Below are positions 24,505 to 33,353 of a DNA stretch of 64,000 nucleotides, in pieces. The stretch is from positions 3,286,001 through 3,350,000 of the forward strand of contig NZ_FNRX01000002.1 of the NCBI RefSeq assembly GCF_900105195.1, given 5' to 3'. Each line of letters opens with the position of its first letter. The first letter of the stretch is position 1. Made by a program: the position numbers and the translations under genes. Origin of the DNA: Rhodococcus pyridinivorans (GTDB taxonomy: Bacteria > Actinomycetota > Actinomycetes > Mycobacteriales > Mycobacteriaceae). The notes beneath the pieces are model-generated. The model was not told the DNA's origin and searched no databases. It was given only the letters and a program-made list of their open reading frames with translations.

Positions 24505-25641
24505 TCAGGACGGTTCGTCGCCGCGCGGCAGTTCGAGTCCCAGCCGCGCCGCGATCTCGTGTCCGGTCTCCGCGAGGCCACGGATCGACTCGGGACGCAG
24601 TCCCGCCTGCAGGGCCTGGTCGAGCAGATCCGAAAGCCGGTGGCGGGGATCGGATTCGAGGGCCGCTGCGAGCGCGACCCCGGCGAGCGGACCGTCGCCG
24701 CGCACGTAAGCGCCGAAGCCGACAAGCGCGGCGGCATCGGCGCGCTCGGGATCGGGCAGGGCCCGGGCGAGCTCGGTCCACAGACGCTCCGCCGGCCGTG
24801 CGAGCGGTCCGGTCGCAAGTCCCATGGCGGCGTCGCGCACCGTGCGGTTGGCGAGCAGGACGGCCAGCTCGGCGATGTCGGACGCGCTGGGATCCGTTCC
24901 GCCGGCGTACGTCTCGATGTGTGCGAGCACGGTTTCGAGTTCGAGACGGTCGGCGCGTTCGCCGCCGCCCTCGCGGGCACAGCGTTCGTACTCGCGGTCG
25001 CGGGTCTCGACGACCTCGTCGATACACCGCGCGACTTCCTGCCTCACCGCCGGCGGATACGGCGCGAGCAGTGCGGCGAGCTCGGTGCGGGAGCCTCGGA
25101 TCGGGCTGCCCTCGAACACCCGGGCCACCGCGACCACCGAGGACCCGGGATCGGCCACGCTGCCGGTGATGTTCTGGCCGGGCACGAACCAGGTCGCTCC
25201 ACCGGTGATCTCCGGTAGCGCGTACACCCCCGCCAGGTCGATGCCGACGGCGTCGAGATGGTCGGCGAAGTCGTCGACGAGCCTGCACACGTCGGCGATC
25301 ACCGGATCGTGCCGGTCGATGAGGTCGTCGTCCACGAGAACGGCCACCACAGATTCCGCGCCCTCGCGGGCACAGACGGCGCAGAAGCGCCGGAACGCCG
25401 CGCGCATGGGTTCCGGGACCGACTCTCCGGGCCGGGGCAGGACGAGGTCGTGTCGCATCACGGCGCCGATACTCGCCACCTTCCCGTTCGGGCGGGTCGG
25501 AGCGTCACCCGTCGGGGTCAGGCACATCACGACGATCGAACGCATCGGCGGGAAGCCCATGAGGGCGGGCAGGGCGGCGATCACGTCACCGACATCGGTG
25601 AGACGGAGGGGATGCGACGACGAAGGCGTGGAAGTTGTCAT
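24505..25641 (-). CDS. DUF4192 family protein
   Basis: A 378-residue actinobacterial protein of unknown function. Conserved features include LRLTDVGDVIAALPALMGFPP at the start, SIVVMCL, VYALPEITGGATWFVPGQNITG, and a helical C-terminal half (AERLWTELARALPDPERADAAALVGFGAYVRGDG split across tetratricopeptide-like helices). No catalytic motif is recognisable. The ATG at 25641 is chosen; another in-frame ATG lies at 25659. It converges with galE 19 bp away. Confidence 0.75.
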   Translation of the reverse strand: MTTSTPSSSHPLRLTDVGDVIAALPALMGFPPMRSIVVMCLTPTGDAPTRPNGKVASIGAVMRHDLVLPRPGESVPEPMRAAFRRFCAVCAREGAESVVAVLVDDDLIDRHDPVIADVCRLVDDFADHLDAVGIDLAGVYALPEITGGATWFVPGQNITGSVADPGSSVVAVARVFEGSPIRGSRTELAALLAPYPPAVRQEVARCIDEVVETRDREYERCAREGGGERADRLELETVLAHIETYAGGTDPSASDIAELAVLLANRTVRDAAMGLATGPLARPAERLWTELARALPDPERADAAALVGFGAYVRGDGPLAGVALAAALESDPRHRLSDLLDQALQAGLRPESIRGLAETGHEIAARLGLELPRGDEPS

Positions 25642-25810
25642 GCTCGAACCGTGGCTCATCGGTCCGAGCGGAAAGCGACTCCCGGGGTCGTTCCGCGGCC
25701 TTCTGGGGATGAACCGGCCGGCTGTGGACAACTCCGCGACCGGCATCGTCGACCCGTGCCGAACGGACGATCCCGTCGGTGAGCGCTGTTAGGGTGCGCG
25801 CCCGGCCCCG

Positions 25811-26551
25811 TCAGGGGCGGGCGGCGAAGTCGACGGCCTCCCGGAACACGAGGTCGAGATTGTCGGCGTCGGGCGGCGCCGCGTCGAAGGACAGGTACGT
25901 GACCGTCACACGCACGTCCCCGATCTGCGCGATCCGCGCGGCCATCGACTGCGTCATGCCACCCGATCCCCTGCCGGAGTCGACCGTGCGGGTCAGGGCC
26001 AGCGTCTCGGCCCCGTCGACGGCTATGGCGGGATCGTCGCCGAGGACGGTCGAGACGGTCGAGGTGATCCCCCGCACGGTGGCGTCCACCTGCGAGCACT
26101 CGGTTAGATAGGTGCGGTACTCGCCGACGTCCGGAGCGGAACGGGTGACCTCGACACTGATCGTCGCGCGACTGGCGTTGTCGGTACCGACCACCATGGC
26201 GGTGCTCTCGGGGCCGTAATTCTGCGCGGGCGGCAGACATCCGCCCGGATCGACCTTCGAGCCGGGCTGGATCCCGGTCAGGTCGGGCGCTGCCTGCGCC
26301 ACGGCCTCCGGTGGGAGGACCACCGCGACGTACGGTTCGGGAAAACGTTCGGGAGGAAGCACCAGCTCGCCCGGTGCCCGGACAATCGCGGGTGCAGGTG
26401 CAGGCGCGGTTCCCGTCAGGGCTGCCGGTTCGGGCCGGGGGTCGCCGGAGACGGTCTGGGAGCAGGCGGATGCGAGCATCAGGCACGCTGTCGCCACCGC
26501 GCTTCGGGCGGCCGATGCGCGGCGCCTCGGACGAGTGTCGCGTCGGGTCAC
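25811..26551 (-). CDS. Secreted lipoprotein, unknown function
   Basis: A 246-residue protein with a basic N-terminus (VTRRDTRPRRR), a hydrophobic stretch and a lipobox LASAC giving a lipid-modified Cys30. The mature part has a proline/alanine-rich linker and then a domain of about 170 residues with two conserved-looking cysteines (DPGGCLPPAQNYG and LTECSQVD). I do not recognise the family with certainty; it resembles mycobacterial Lpp-type proteins. The GTG at 26551 follows GGGAGG. The 169-bp gap to DUF4192 shows no feature. Confidence 0.75.
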   Translation of the reverse strand: MTRRDTRPRRRASAARSAVATACLMLASACSQTVSGDPRPEPAALTGTAPAPAPAIVRAPGELVLPPERFPEPYVAVVLPPEAVAQAAPDLTGIQPGSKVDPGGCLPPAQNYGPESTAMVVGTDNASRATISVEVTRSAPDVGEYRTYLTECSQVDATVRGITSTVSTVLGDDPAIAVDGAETLALTRTVDSGRGSGGMTQSMAARIAQIGDVRVTVTYLSFDAAPPDADNLDLVFREAVDFAARP

Positions 26552-26698
26552 CCGAACCTCCCTCGGTCGTCGACGTCGGGCAGGATGTGCGCCCCGGAAT
26601 CGGTCGTCGTAGCGTCGATTAGACTCGAACACCACCATGCCACGTCGGGTGACCCCGGCGGAGATGCCGAGACGAAGTGTGATCGGAGTGGTTCGCAG

Positions 26699-27721
26699 AT
26701 GGACGAACAGTCCCGCATGTACGAGCTGGAATTCCCGGCTCCGCAGCTCACCTCCCCGGAAGGTGAGGGGCCGGTCCTCGTGCACGGTCTCGAAGGTTTC
26801 GCCGACGCGGGACACGCGGTGCGCCTGGCGACCACGCACCTGCGCGAGAGTCTGGAGACCGAGCTCGTCGCGTCGTTCGCCGTCGACGAACTGATCGACT
26901 ACCGGTCGCGTCGGCCGCTCATGACGTTCAAGGCCGACCACTTCTCGGACTACGCCGAGCCCGAACTGAACCTGTACGCGCTCATCGATGAGGCCGGCAC
27001 CCCGTTCCTGCTGCTCGCGGGTGCCGAGCCGGATCTGAAGTGGGAGCGTTTCATCACCGCGGTGCGGTTGCTCGCCGAGCAGTTCGGGGTGCGGCGGACC
27101 ATCGGACTCAACGCGATCCCCATGGCGATCCCGCACACCCGGCCGTTGGCGGTCACCGCGCACTCGACGAACAAGGACCTCATCGCGGGGCACCACCGTT
27201 GGTCGGGCGAGCTCCAGGTGCCCGCGGGAGTGTCGTCGCTGCTCGAATACCGCATGGGCCAGCACGGGCACGAGTCCGTAGGCTTCTCCGTGCACGTGCC
27301 GCACTATCTCGCCCAGACCGACTATCCGGCGGCCGCCGAGACGCTGCTGACGAACGTCGCAGAGGTCGGCGGCCTCGAGCTGTCTCTGCAGGCGCTCGGT
27401 GAGGCCGCGGCGCGGGTGCGGGAGCAGATCGACGAGCACATCGAGGACAATGCCGAGGTCCTCGGCGTGGTGCACGCGCTCGAGCGGCAATACGACAGCT
27501 ACGTCGCCGCCCAGGAACAGCAGACCTCTCCCCTGCCGACCGACGAGAGTCTGCCGACGGGTGAGGAGATCGGGGCGGAGTTCGAGCGGTTCCTCGCCGA
27601 ATACGACCGGCGCGGCGCCGGTCCCGGCGGCGATCTCCCCGGTCCGGACGACGGAAGAACCGGCGACGGCGGATTCGGCGAGTTCGACCCGGACGACGGG
27701 GACGATTCCGCTCCGCGTTGA
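26699..27721 (+). CDS. PAC2-family protein
   Basis: A 340-residue protein equivalent to Rv2714, whose crystal structure shows a PAC2/phosphorylase-like fold. Segments VLVHGLEGFADAGHAVRLA, PFLLLAGAEPDLKWERFI and HVPHYLAQTDYPAAAETLL are typical. PAC2 proteins in eukaryotes are proteasome assembly chaperones; the bacterial role is unknown. The C-terminus carries a helical region and an acidic Gly-rich tail. The ATG at 26699 follows GGAGTGG; a second in-frame ATG is at 26717. A TAGACT at 26620-26625 may be its -10. Confidence 0.8.
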   Translation: MDEQSRMYELEFPAPQLTSPEGEGPVLVHGLEGFADAGHAVRLATTHLRESLETELVASFAVDELIDYRSRRPLMTFKADHFSDYAEPELNLYALIDEAGTPFLLLAGAEPDLKWERFITAVRLLAEQFGVRRTIGLNAIPMAIPHTRPLAVTAHSTNKDLIAGHHRWSGELQVPAGVSSLLEYRMGQHGHESVGFSVHVPHYLAQTDYPAAAETLLTNVAEVGGLELSLQALGEAAARVREQIDEHIEDNAEVLGVVHALERQYDSYVAAQEQQTSPLPTDESLPTGEEIGAEFERFLAEYDRRGAGPGGDLPGPDDGRTGDGGFGEFDPDDGDDSAPR

Positions 27722-27895
27722 CACCACGGCGGGTTCGCCGGATGTTTCATGATCATCACAATCGTCGTTGTCGACGTCACATACAGACATGTACGCTTCG
27801 GCGACATGCCACAGTGGTAGTTGTGTCCGGTTCTCGGCCACGGGTCGGGCAGCCTGACTACCACCACGCGATCACCGACGTCGCAGGAGACGCTC

Positions 27896-28933
27896 ATGGT
27901 TCCACCGCGCGCCCGGACGCTCCGCCCGGTTCCGGACAACGAACCCCGCATCGTGTTCCGCACGATCCACGGTTACCGACGCGCGTTCCGCCTGGCCGGA
28001 AGCGGTCCCGCACTGCTGCTCGTACACGGAATCGGTGACGACTCGTCGACCTGGCAGGACGTGATCCCGCACCTGGCGGAGAAGTACACCGTGATCGCCC
28101 CCGACCTGCTCGGGCACGGTCGATCCGACAAGCCGCGGGCCGACTACTCGGTGGCCGCCTACGCGAACGGTATGCGCGACCTGCTGTCGGTCCTCGGGAT
28201 CGAATCGGTCACGGTGATCGGCCATTCGCTCGGCGGCGGGGTGGCGATGCAGTTCGCCTACCAGTTCCCGCACATGGTCGAGCGTCTGGTGCTCGTCGCG
28301 TCCGGCGGGGTCACCAAGGACGTCCATCTTGCCCTGCGGCTGATCTCGGTGCCGATCGTCAGCGAAGCGCTGCGGGTCCTGCGACTGCCCGGGGCGATGC
28401 CCGTCCTGCGCGCTGCCGGCGCGATGCTGAACCGGGTCAACGGATCGCCACTGAGGCCCGGTGCCCTGCTGCACGACACCTCGGATCTGGTGCGCGTACT
28501 GGGGAACCTCCCCGACCCCACGGCCTACGAAGCGTATTTGCGCACGCTGCGCGCGGTGGTCGACTGGCGCGGTCAGGTGGTGACCATGCTCGACCGCTGT
28601 TATCTGACGGAGAACCTTCCCGTCCAGCTCATCTGGGGCGATCACGACAGCGTCATCCCCATCGCCCACGCCTATCTCGCGCATTCGGCCATGCCCGGTT
28701 CACGTCTCGAGATCTTCCGGGGCTCCGGCCACTTCCCGTTCCGCGACGACCCGCTGCGCTTCCTGCGGGTGGTCGAGAACTTCCTGGAGACCACCGCTCC
28801 TCTGGAGTTCGACCTCGACCGCTGGCGCCGGCTCCTCGTGTCGGGTGTGAGCGAGTCGCAGATCAGCGGTGGCCCGGAGACCCGCATGGCGGTGCTCGGC
28901 GCGATGGGTTCGGACGAGCGCAGCGCCACCTGA
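27896..28933 (+). CDS. Alpha/beta hydrolase (Rv2715-like)
   Basis: A 345-residue hydrolase. The oxyanion region is LLLVHGIGDDSSTW, the nucleophile Ser111 is in VIGHSLGGGVAMQFA, the acid is in IWGDHDSVIPIAHAY and the base His is in FRGSGHFPFRDDP. The chain after the last motif extends about 60 residues. The substrate is unknown; the family includes C-C hydrolases and epoxide hydrolases. The ATG at 27896 follows GCAGGAGA. The 174-bp gap after the PAC2 gene is comparatively AT-rich but shows no clear motif. Confidence 0.8.
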   Translation: MVPPRARTLRPVPDNEPRIVFRTIHGYRRAFRLAGSGPALLLVHGIGDDSSTWQDVIPHLAEKYTVIAPDLLGHGRSDKPRADYSVAAYANGMRDLLSVLGIESVTVIGHSLGGGVAMQFAYQFPHMVERLVLVASGGVTKDVHLALRLISVPIVSEALRVLRLPGAMPVLRAAGAMLNRVNGSPLRPGALLHDTSDLVRVLGNLPDPTAYEAYLRTLRAVVDWRGQVVTMLDRCYLTENLPVQLIWGDHDSVIPIAHAYLAHSAMPGSRLEIFRGSGHFPFRDDPLRFLRVVENFLETTAPLEFDLDRWRRLLVSGVSESQISGGPETRMAVLGAMGSDERSAT

Positions 28934-28988
28934 CCTGCACTACACGCCGGGCCACGCGACCCGCGGCGGTGGGTCGGGTCCTTCCGAC

Positions 28989-28994
28989 TAGCCT
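28989..28994 (+). promoter_or_regulatory. -10 element for a leaderless helicase mRNA
   Basis: TAGCCT ends six bases before the GTG at 29001. GGAGAA between them is too close to the start to act as a normal ribosome site, so a leaderless transcript is likely. Confidence 0.5.
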
Positions 28995-29000
28995 GGAGAA

Positions 29001-31505
29001 GTGCTGCTTCCCGATCTGATACCCGACCCCGTCGACGACGACGCGCTGTTCGACGCGTTCACCACCTGGACGACGGATCGTGGCATCTCGCTGTATCCGG
29101 CGCAGGAGGAAGCGCTCATGGAGCTCGTCGCCGGCTCCAACGTCATCCTCGCCACGCCCACCGGCTCGGGAAAGTCGATGGTAGCGCTCGGCGCGCACTT
29201 CTTCGCGCTCGCTGCCGGGAAGCGAACCTTCTACACCGCCCCGATCAAGGCGCTCGTGAGCGAGAAGTTCTTCGCCCTGTGTGACGTCTTCGGTGCCGAC
29301 AAGGTCGGCATGATGACCGGCGACGCATCGGTCAACGCCGGAGCGCCGATCATCTGCGCGACCGCCGAGATCGTCGCGAATCTCGCGTTGCGCGAGGGAC
29401 CGGACTCCGACATCGGCCAGGTCGTGATGGACGAGTTCCACTTCTACTCCGAACCCGACCGCGGGTGGGCGTGGCAGGTTCCGCTCATCGAGTTGCCGCA
29501 CGCGCAGTTCCTGCTCATGTCCGCGACGCTCGGCGACGTGACCTTCCTACAGAAGGATCTGACCCGCCGCACCGGACGGCCGACGGTGGAGGTCTCGGGC
29601 TCCGAACGACCCGTCCCGTTGACCTTCTCGTACTCGCAGGCACCCATCGGTGAAGCGATCGAAGAACTTGTCACCACCCATCAGGCACCCGTCTACGTCG
29701 TGCACTTCACCCAGGCCGCGGCCCTCGAGCGCGCCCAGGCCCTGACCAGCGTGAACATGTGCACGAAGGCCGAGAAGGAGGCGATCGCCACCGCGCTGGG
29801 CGACTTCCGGTTCTCCACCGGCTTCGGCAAGACCCTCTCGCGTCTCGTCCGGCACGGTATCGGTGTGCACCATGCGGGCATGCTGCCGAAGTACCGGCGC
29901 CTGATCGAGAAGCTCGCGCAGGACGGGCTCCTGAAGGTCATCTGCGGAACCGACACGCTCGGCGTCGGCATCAACGTGCCGATCCGCACCGTGTTGCTCA
30001 CGGGCCTGACGAAGTTCGACGGCACCCGCACCCGGCAGCTCAAGGCGCGCGAGTTCCACCAGATCGCCGGTCGCGCAGGCCGCGCGGGATACGACACGAT
30101 GGGCACCGTCGTCGTACAGGCCCCCGAGCACGAGATCGAGAACGTCCGGGCCCTCGCCAAGGCCGGGGACGACCCGAAGAAGCGCCGGAAGGTGCAGCGC
30201 AAGAAGGCACCCGAAGGGTTCGTCTCGTGGGGCGAGGGCACCTTCGACAAGCTGATCGCGGCGTCGCCCGAACCGCTGCAGTCACGGTTCTCGGTGAGCA
30301 ACTCGATGCTGCTCAACGTCATTGCGCGACCGGGCAACTGCTTCGACGCGATGCGGCATCTGCTCGAGGACAACCACGAACCCCGTCCGGCGCAGCGCAA
30401 GCACATCCTCAAGGCGATCTCGCTGTACCGGGGCCTGCTCCAAGCGGGTGTGGTGCAGCAACTCGACGAGCCCGACGAGTTCGGGCGCCGGGCCCGCCTC
30501 ACCGTCGACCTGCAGCGCGACTTCGCGCTCAACCAGCCGCTGTCGCCGTTCGCCCTCGCAGCGATCGAACTGCTCGACGTCGACTCCCCCACCTACGCGC
30601 TCGATGTGGTGTCGGTCATCGAATCGACCCTCGACGATCCCCGTCAGGTGCTCATGGCGCAGCAGCATGCCGCACGCGGTGAGGCCGTCGCACAGATGAA
30701 GGCCGACGGCATCGAGTACGACGAGCGGATGGAACTGCTCGAGGAGATCACCTGGCCCAAGCCGCTCGTGGAGCTGCTCGAGCCGGCCTTCGAGACGTAC
30801 CGGGGTGGGCATCCCTGGGTGTCGGAGTTCCCCCTCTCCCCGAAGTCGGTGGTGCGCGACATGATCGAGCGCAGCATGACCTTCTCCGAGATGGTCTCGC
30901 ACTACGGCCTGGCCCGCTCCGAGGGGCTGGTCCTGCGCTATCTCGCCGACGCCTACCGCGCGCTGCGGCAGACGGTGCCGGACGCCGCGCGCACGGAGGA
31001 ACTCGAGGACATCATCGAGTGGCTCGGCGAGCTGATCCGGCAGGTCGACTCATCGTTGCTCGACGAGTGGGAGTCCCTCACCCATCCCGGGGTGGAATCC
31101 GACGACCAGCAGATCGCGTTCGGCGTCGACTCCCCTCGCCCGTTGTCCGCGAACGTCCGCGCGTTCAAGGTCATGGTCCGCAACGCGATGTTCAAGCGGG
31201 TCGAACTGGCCTCGCGTCGACGCTGGGACGAACTCGCGGCCCTCGGCGACGGTCTCGACGCCGAGGACTGGGAAGACCTGCTCGAGCTGTACTTCGACGA
31301 GTACGACGAGATCGGTACCGGCCCCGATGCGCGTGGACCGCTGCTGTTCACCGTCGAGATGGGTCCCGAGTTGTGGCGGGTGCGTCAGACCCTGCACGAT
31401 CCGCAGGGCGATCACGGCTGGGCGTTGATCGGCGAGGTGAACCTCCGCGAGTCCGATGCGGCCGGTGAAGTGGTGTTCGACGAGTTCGAGATCGTCGAGG
31501 GCTGA
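29001..31505 (+). CDS. DEAD/DEAH-box helicase with DUF3516 C-terminus
   Basis: An 834-residue SF2 helicase. Motif I is ATPTGSGKSMVAL, motif II DEFH, motif III MSATLGD, and motif VI HQIAGRAGRAGYDTMG. The middle and C-terminal 450 residues form the DUF3516 region, related to Ski2/HelY-like proteins; these act on RNA or DNA duplexes. The specific substrate is unknown. The start GTG is supported by the -10 six bases upstream. The next gene also has a -10 of its own, so the two may be separate units despite a 41-bp gap. Confidence 0.85.
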   Translation: MLLPDLIPDPVDDDALFDAFTTWTTDRGISLYPAQEEALMELVAGSNVILATPTGSGKSMVALGAHFFALAAGKRTFYTAPIKALVSEKFFALCDVFGADKVGMMTGDASVNAGAPIICATAEIVANLALREGPDSDIGQVVMDEFHFYSEPDRGWAWQVPLIELPHAQFLLMSATLGDVTFLQKDLTRRTGRPTVEVSGSERPVPLTFSYSQAPIGEAIEELVTTHQAPVYVVHFTQAAALERAQALTSVNMCTKAEKEAIATALGDFRFSTGFGKTLSRLVRHGIGVHHAGMLPKYRRLIEKLAQDGLLKVICGTDTLGVGINVPIRTVLLTGLTKFDGTRTRQLKAREFHQIAGRAGRAGYDTMGTVVVQAPEHEIENVRALAKAGDDPKKRRKVQRKKAPEGFVSWGEGTFDKLIAASPEPLQSRFSVSNSMLLNVIARPGNCFDAMRHLLEDNHEPRPAQRKHILKAISLYRGLLQAGVVQQLDEPDEFGRRARLTVDLQRDFALNQPLSPFALAAIELLDVDSPTYALDVVSVIESTLDDPRQVLMAQQHAARGEAVAQMKADGIEYDERMELLEEITWPKPLVELLEPAFETYRGGHPWVSEFPLSPKSVVRDMIERSMTFSEMVSHYGLARSEGLVLRYLADAYRALRQTVPDAARTEELEDIIEWLGELIRQVDSSLLDEWESLTHPGVESDDQQIAFGVDSPRPLSANVRAFKVMVRNAMFKRVELASRRRWDELAALGDGLDAEDWEDLLELYFDEYDEIGTGPDARGPLLFTVEMGPELWRVRQTLHDPQGDHGWALIGEVNLRESDAAGEVVFDEFEIVEG

Positions 31506-31534
31506 TCGTCGCAGGCGGCGGACCTCGGGAGCGG

Positions 31535-31540
31535 TAGCCT
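31535..31540 (+). promoter_or_regulatory. -10 element for a leaderless LysR-domain gene
   Basis: TAGCCT, the same hexamer as at 28989, ends exactly six bases before the GTG at 31547. Confidence 0.5.
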
Positions 31541-31546
31541 GACTCG

Positions 31547-32311
31547 GTGAGCGAACCGACCGTGCAACCCTTCCGCTTGGCCTACGTCCCGGGTGTCACC
31601 CCCGCGAAGTGGGTGCGGGTGTGGAACGAGCGGATGCCGGACGTCCCGATCGAACTGGTCCCCGTCGAACCCACGGCCGGTGCGGATCCGCTACGCGAGG
31701 ACGTCGCCGACATCGCGCTGCTGCGCCTGCCGCTGCAGCGGGACGGCCTGTCGGTCATCCCGCTCTACACCGAGGTCTCCGTCGTAGTGGTGCCCAAGGA
31801 GCACGTGTTCGCGGCGGTCGACGAGGTGTCGGTGTCCGACCTCGCCGACGAGACGGTGCTGCATCCGCTCGACGACGTGCTCGACTGGGTCGCCCTACCC
31901 GGTGAGGAGGCGTTCGAGCGGCCCGCGACCACCGAGGACGCGATCTCGCACGTCGCCTCGGAGGTGGGTGTGCTCGTCACGCCGCAGTCGCTCGCCCGCC
32001 TGTACCACCGCCGCGACCTGACCTACCGTCCCGTCGTCGACGCGCCCGCGTCCCAGGTGGGTCTCGTGTGGGTCACCGACCGGACGACCGATCACGTCGA
32101 CGAGTTCGTGGGCATCGTCCGGGGACGGACGGCCAACAGTTCCCGTGGCCGCAGCGATTCCGAGCCGGACGCCGGGTCGGGCGGCACCTCGCGTCGTGGC
32201 GAACGCAAGGGCTCGACCCCGAAGCGCCGCGCGCCCGAGCCCAAGACGTCCCGCCGGGCGGGGACGTCCGCGCGGAAGCGCCCCGGGAAGCCTCGGCGTG
32301 GTCGGCGCTGA
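31547..32311 (+). CDS. Stand-alone LysR substrate-binding domain with basic tail
   Basis: A 254-residue protein. Residues 8-195 match the effector-binding (periplasmic-binding-like) domain of LysR regulators: FRLAYVPGVTPAKWVRVW, DIALLRLPLQRDGLSVIPLY, SEVGVLVTPQSLARLYHR. The N-terminal helix-turn-helix is absent. Instead the last 55 residues are extremely rich in Arg, Lys, Ser and Pro (RRAGTSARKRPGKPRRGRR), similar to nucleic-acid-binding tails. It may be a small-molecule sensor that contacts DNA or RNA through the tail. The neighbour oxyR converges 11 bp away; a direct link is not shown. Confidence 0.75.
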   Translation: MSEPTVQPFRLAYVPGVTPAKWVRVWNERMPDVPIELVPVEPTAGADPLREDVADIALLRLPLQRDGLSVIPLYTEVSVVVVPKEHVFAAVDEVSVSDLADETVLHPLDDVLDWVALPGEEAFERPATTEDAISHVASEVGVLVTPQSLARLYHRRDLTYRPVVDAPASQVGLVWVTDRTTDHVDEFVGIVRGRTANSSRGRSDSEPDAGSGGTSRRGERKGSTPKRRAPEPKTSRRAGTSARKRPGKPRRGRR

Positions 32312-32322
32312 GGGGGTCTTCG

Positions 32323-33252
32323 TCAGGAGACGGGGCGGCAGGTCGGCGGGACGCAGCCGCGGATGGTCTCGGCGAGGATGCGGTAGTCGACTCCGCGCGG
32401 GGACGACGAGCGGAACACCAGTCCGATGCGGCGGCCGGGTGCCGGGTCCGCGAAGTGCGCGACCTCGAGGTCTCCCCGGGCAGTTTCGACGGCGACCGCG
32501 GAGGCCGGGACGAGGGTGATGCCCAATCGTCCTGCGACGCAGCGCACCACGGTGGACAGGGAGGTCGCGCGGGTGTCGCCGAGTGCCGGTCGCGCGTCGA
32601 TGGACCGGCACAGGTCGAGTGTCTGGTCGCGCAGGCAGTGGCCTTCGTCGAGCAGCAGCAGTTGTGCGTCGTCGAGCGCGGAGACCGAGAGGTCGGTGCG
32701 CCCGGCGAGTTCGTGTCCGGTCGGCAGGACGAGGACGAAATCCTCGTCGTACAGCGGCACTTCGATGACACCCGAGACGTCTGCGGGCAGGGCGAGGACG
32801 GCGACGTCGAGGGTTCCGGCGCGCAGGGCGTCGAGGAGACGCGCGGTCTGGTCCTCGACGACCTGCAGCGACAGCGCCGGCATCGCCCGGTCGAGTGCGG
32901 GCAGGATCTCGGGCAGGACGTAGGGCGCGACGGTGGGGATCAGGCCCACCCGCAGCGGGCCCGAGAGTCCGTCGGACACTCCTGCAGCCGCGTCGACGAA
33001 GCCGTCGGCGGCGTCGAGTACCACCTCCGCGTAGGGAAGCAGGCGCGCTCCCACCGGTGTCACGAGCACGCGGCGGGTGCTCCGCTCGATGAGCTGGACG
33101 CCGAGGCCGTTCTCGAGAGCCGCCAGCCCCTGGGACAGGGTGGGCTGGCTGACCTCGAGTCGCGCTGCTGCCGTGCCGAAGTGGCGGTAGGTGGCCACCG
33201 CGACGAAGGCACGCAGCTGCGAGAGGGTGGGCTGGTAGCTCTGATCGGTCAC
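32323..33252 (-). CDS. oxyR: OxyR hydrogen-peroxide sensor (LysR family)
   Basis: A 309-residue LysR regulator. The helix-turn-helix lies at residues about 8-65 (LRAFVAVATYRHFGTAAARL, SQPTLSQGLAALE). Two cysteines, Cys206 and Cys215, in GHCLRDQTLDLC match the peroxide-sensing pair of OxyR, which forms a disulfide on oxidation. In actinobacteria OxyR usually represses or activates katA/ahpC; neither is present here. The start is GTG at 33252 with TACACT seven bases upstream, suggesting a leaderless transcript. Three CTATC repeats cover the promoter. Confidence 0.9.
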   Translation of the reverse strand: MTDQSYQPTLSQLRAFVAVATYRHFGTAAARLEVSQPTLSQGLAALENGLGVQLIERSTRRVLVTPVGARLLPYAEVVLDAADGFVDAAAGVSDGLSGPLRVGLIPTVAPYVLPEILPALDRAMPALSLQVVEDQTARLLDALRAGTLDVAVLALPADVSGVIEVPLYDEDFVLVLPTGHELAGRTDLSVSALDDAQLLLLDEGHCLRDQTLDLCRSIDARPALGDTRATSLSTVVRCVAGRLGITLVPASAVAVETARGDLEVAHFADPAPGRRIGLVFRSSSPRGVDYRILAETIRGCVPPTCRPVS

Positions 33253-33254
33253 GC

Positions 33255-33299
33255 CTATCAGTGTAGTGCGACCTATCGTCTCTACCTTTCGCAGCTATC
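33255..33299 (-). promoter_or_regulatory. oxyR promoter with three GATAG repeats
   Basis: CTATC (GATAG on the oxyR strand) occurs at 33255-33259, 33273-33277 and 33295-33299. ATAG/CTAT half-sites are the classical OxyR recognition elements, so these may be autoregulatory sites. The -10 TACACT lies at 33265-33260. Confidence 0.45.
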
Positions 33300-33353
33300 G
33301 GACGGTCGTGCGTCGACCACGAGACGGGCGCTCGCTGCGCCGACTGCCAGGTC

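Noticed and set aside
22668..24980. Open frame of 770 codons antisense to ideR and galE
   Set aside because: Both opposite genes have full sets of metal ligands or catalytic residues, so this frame is a shadow.
27722..27895. Small gene or regulatory RNA between the PAC2 and hydrolase genes
   Set aside because: Short frames here lack ribosome sites and conserved character, and no stable hairpin is evident.
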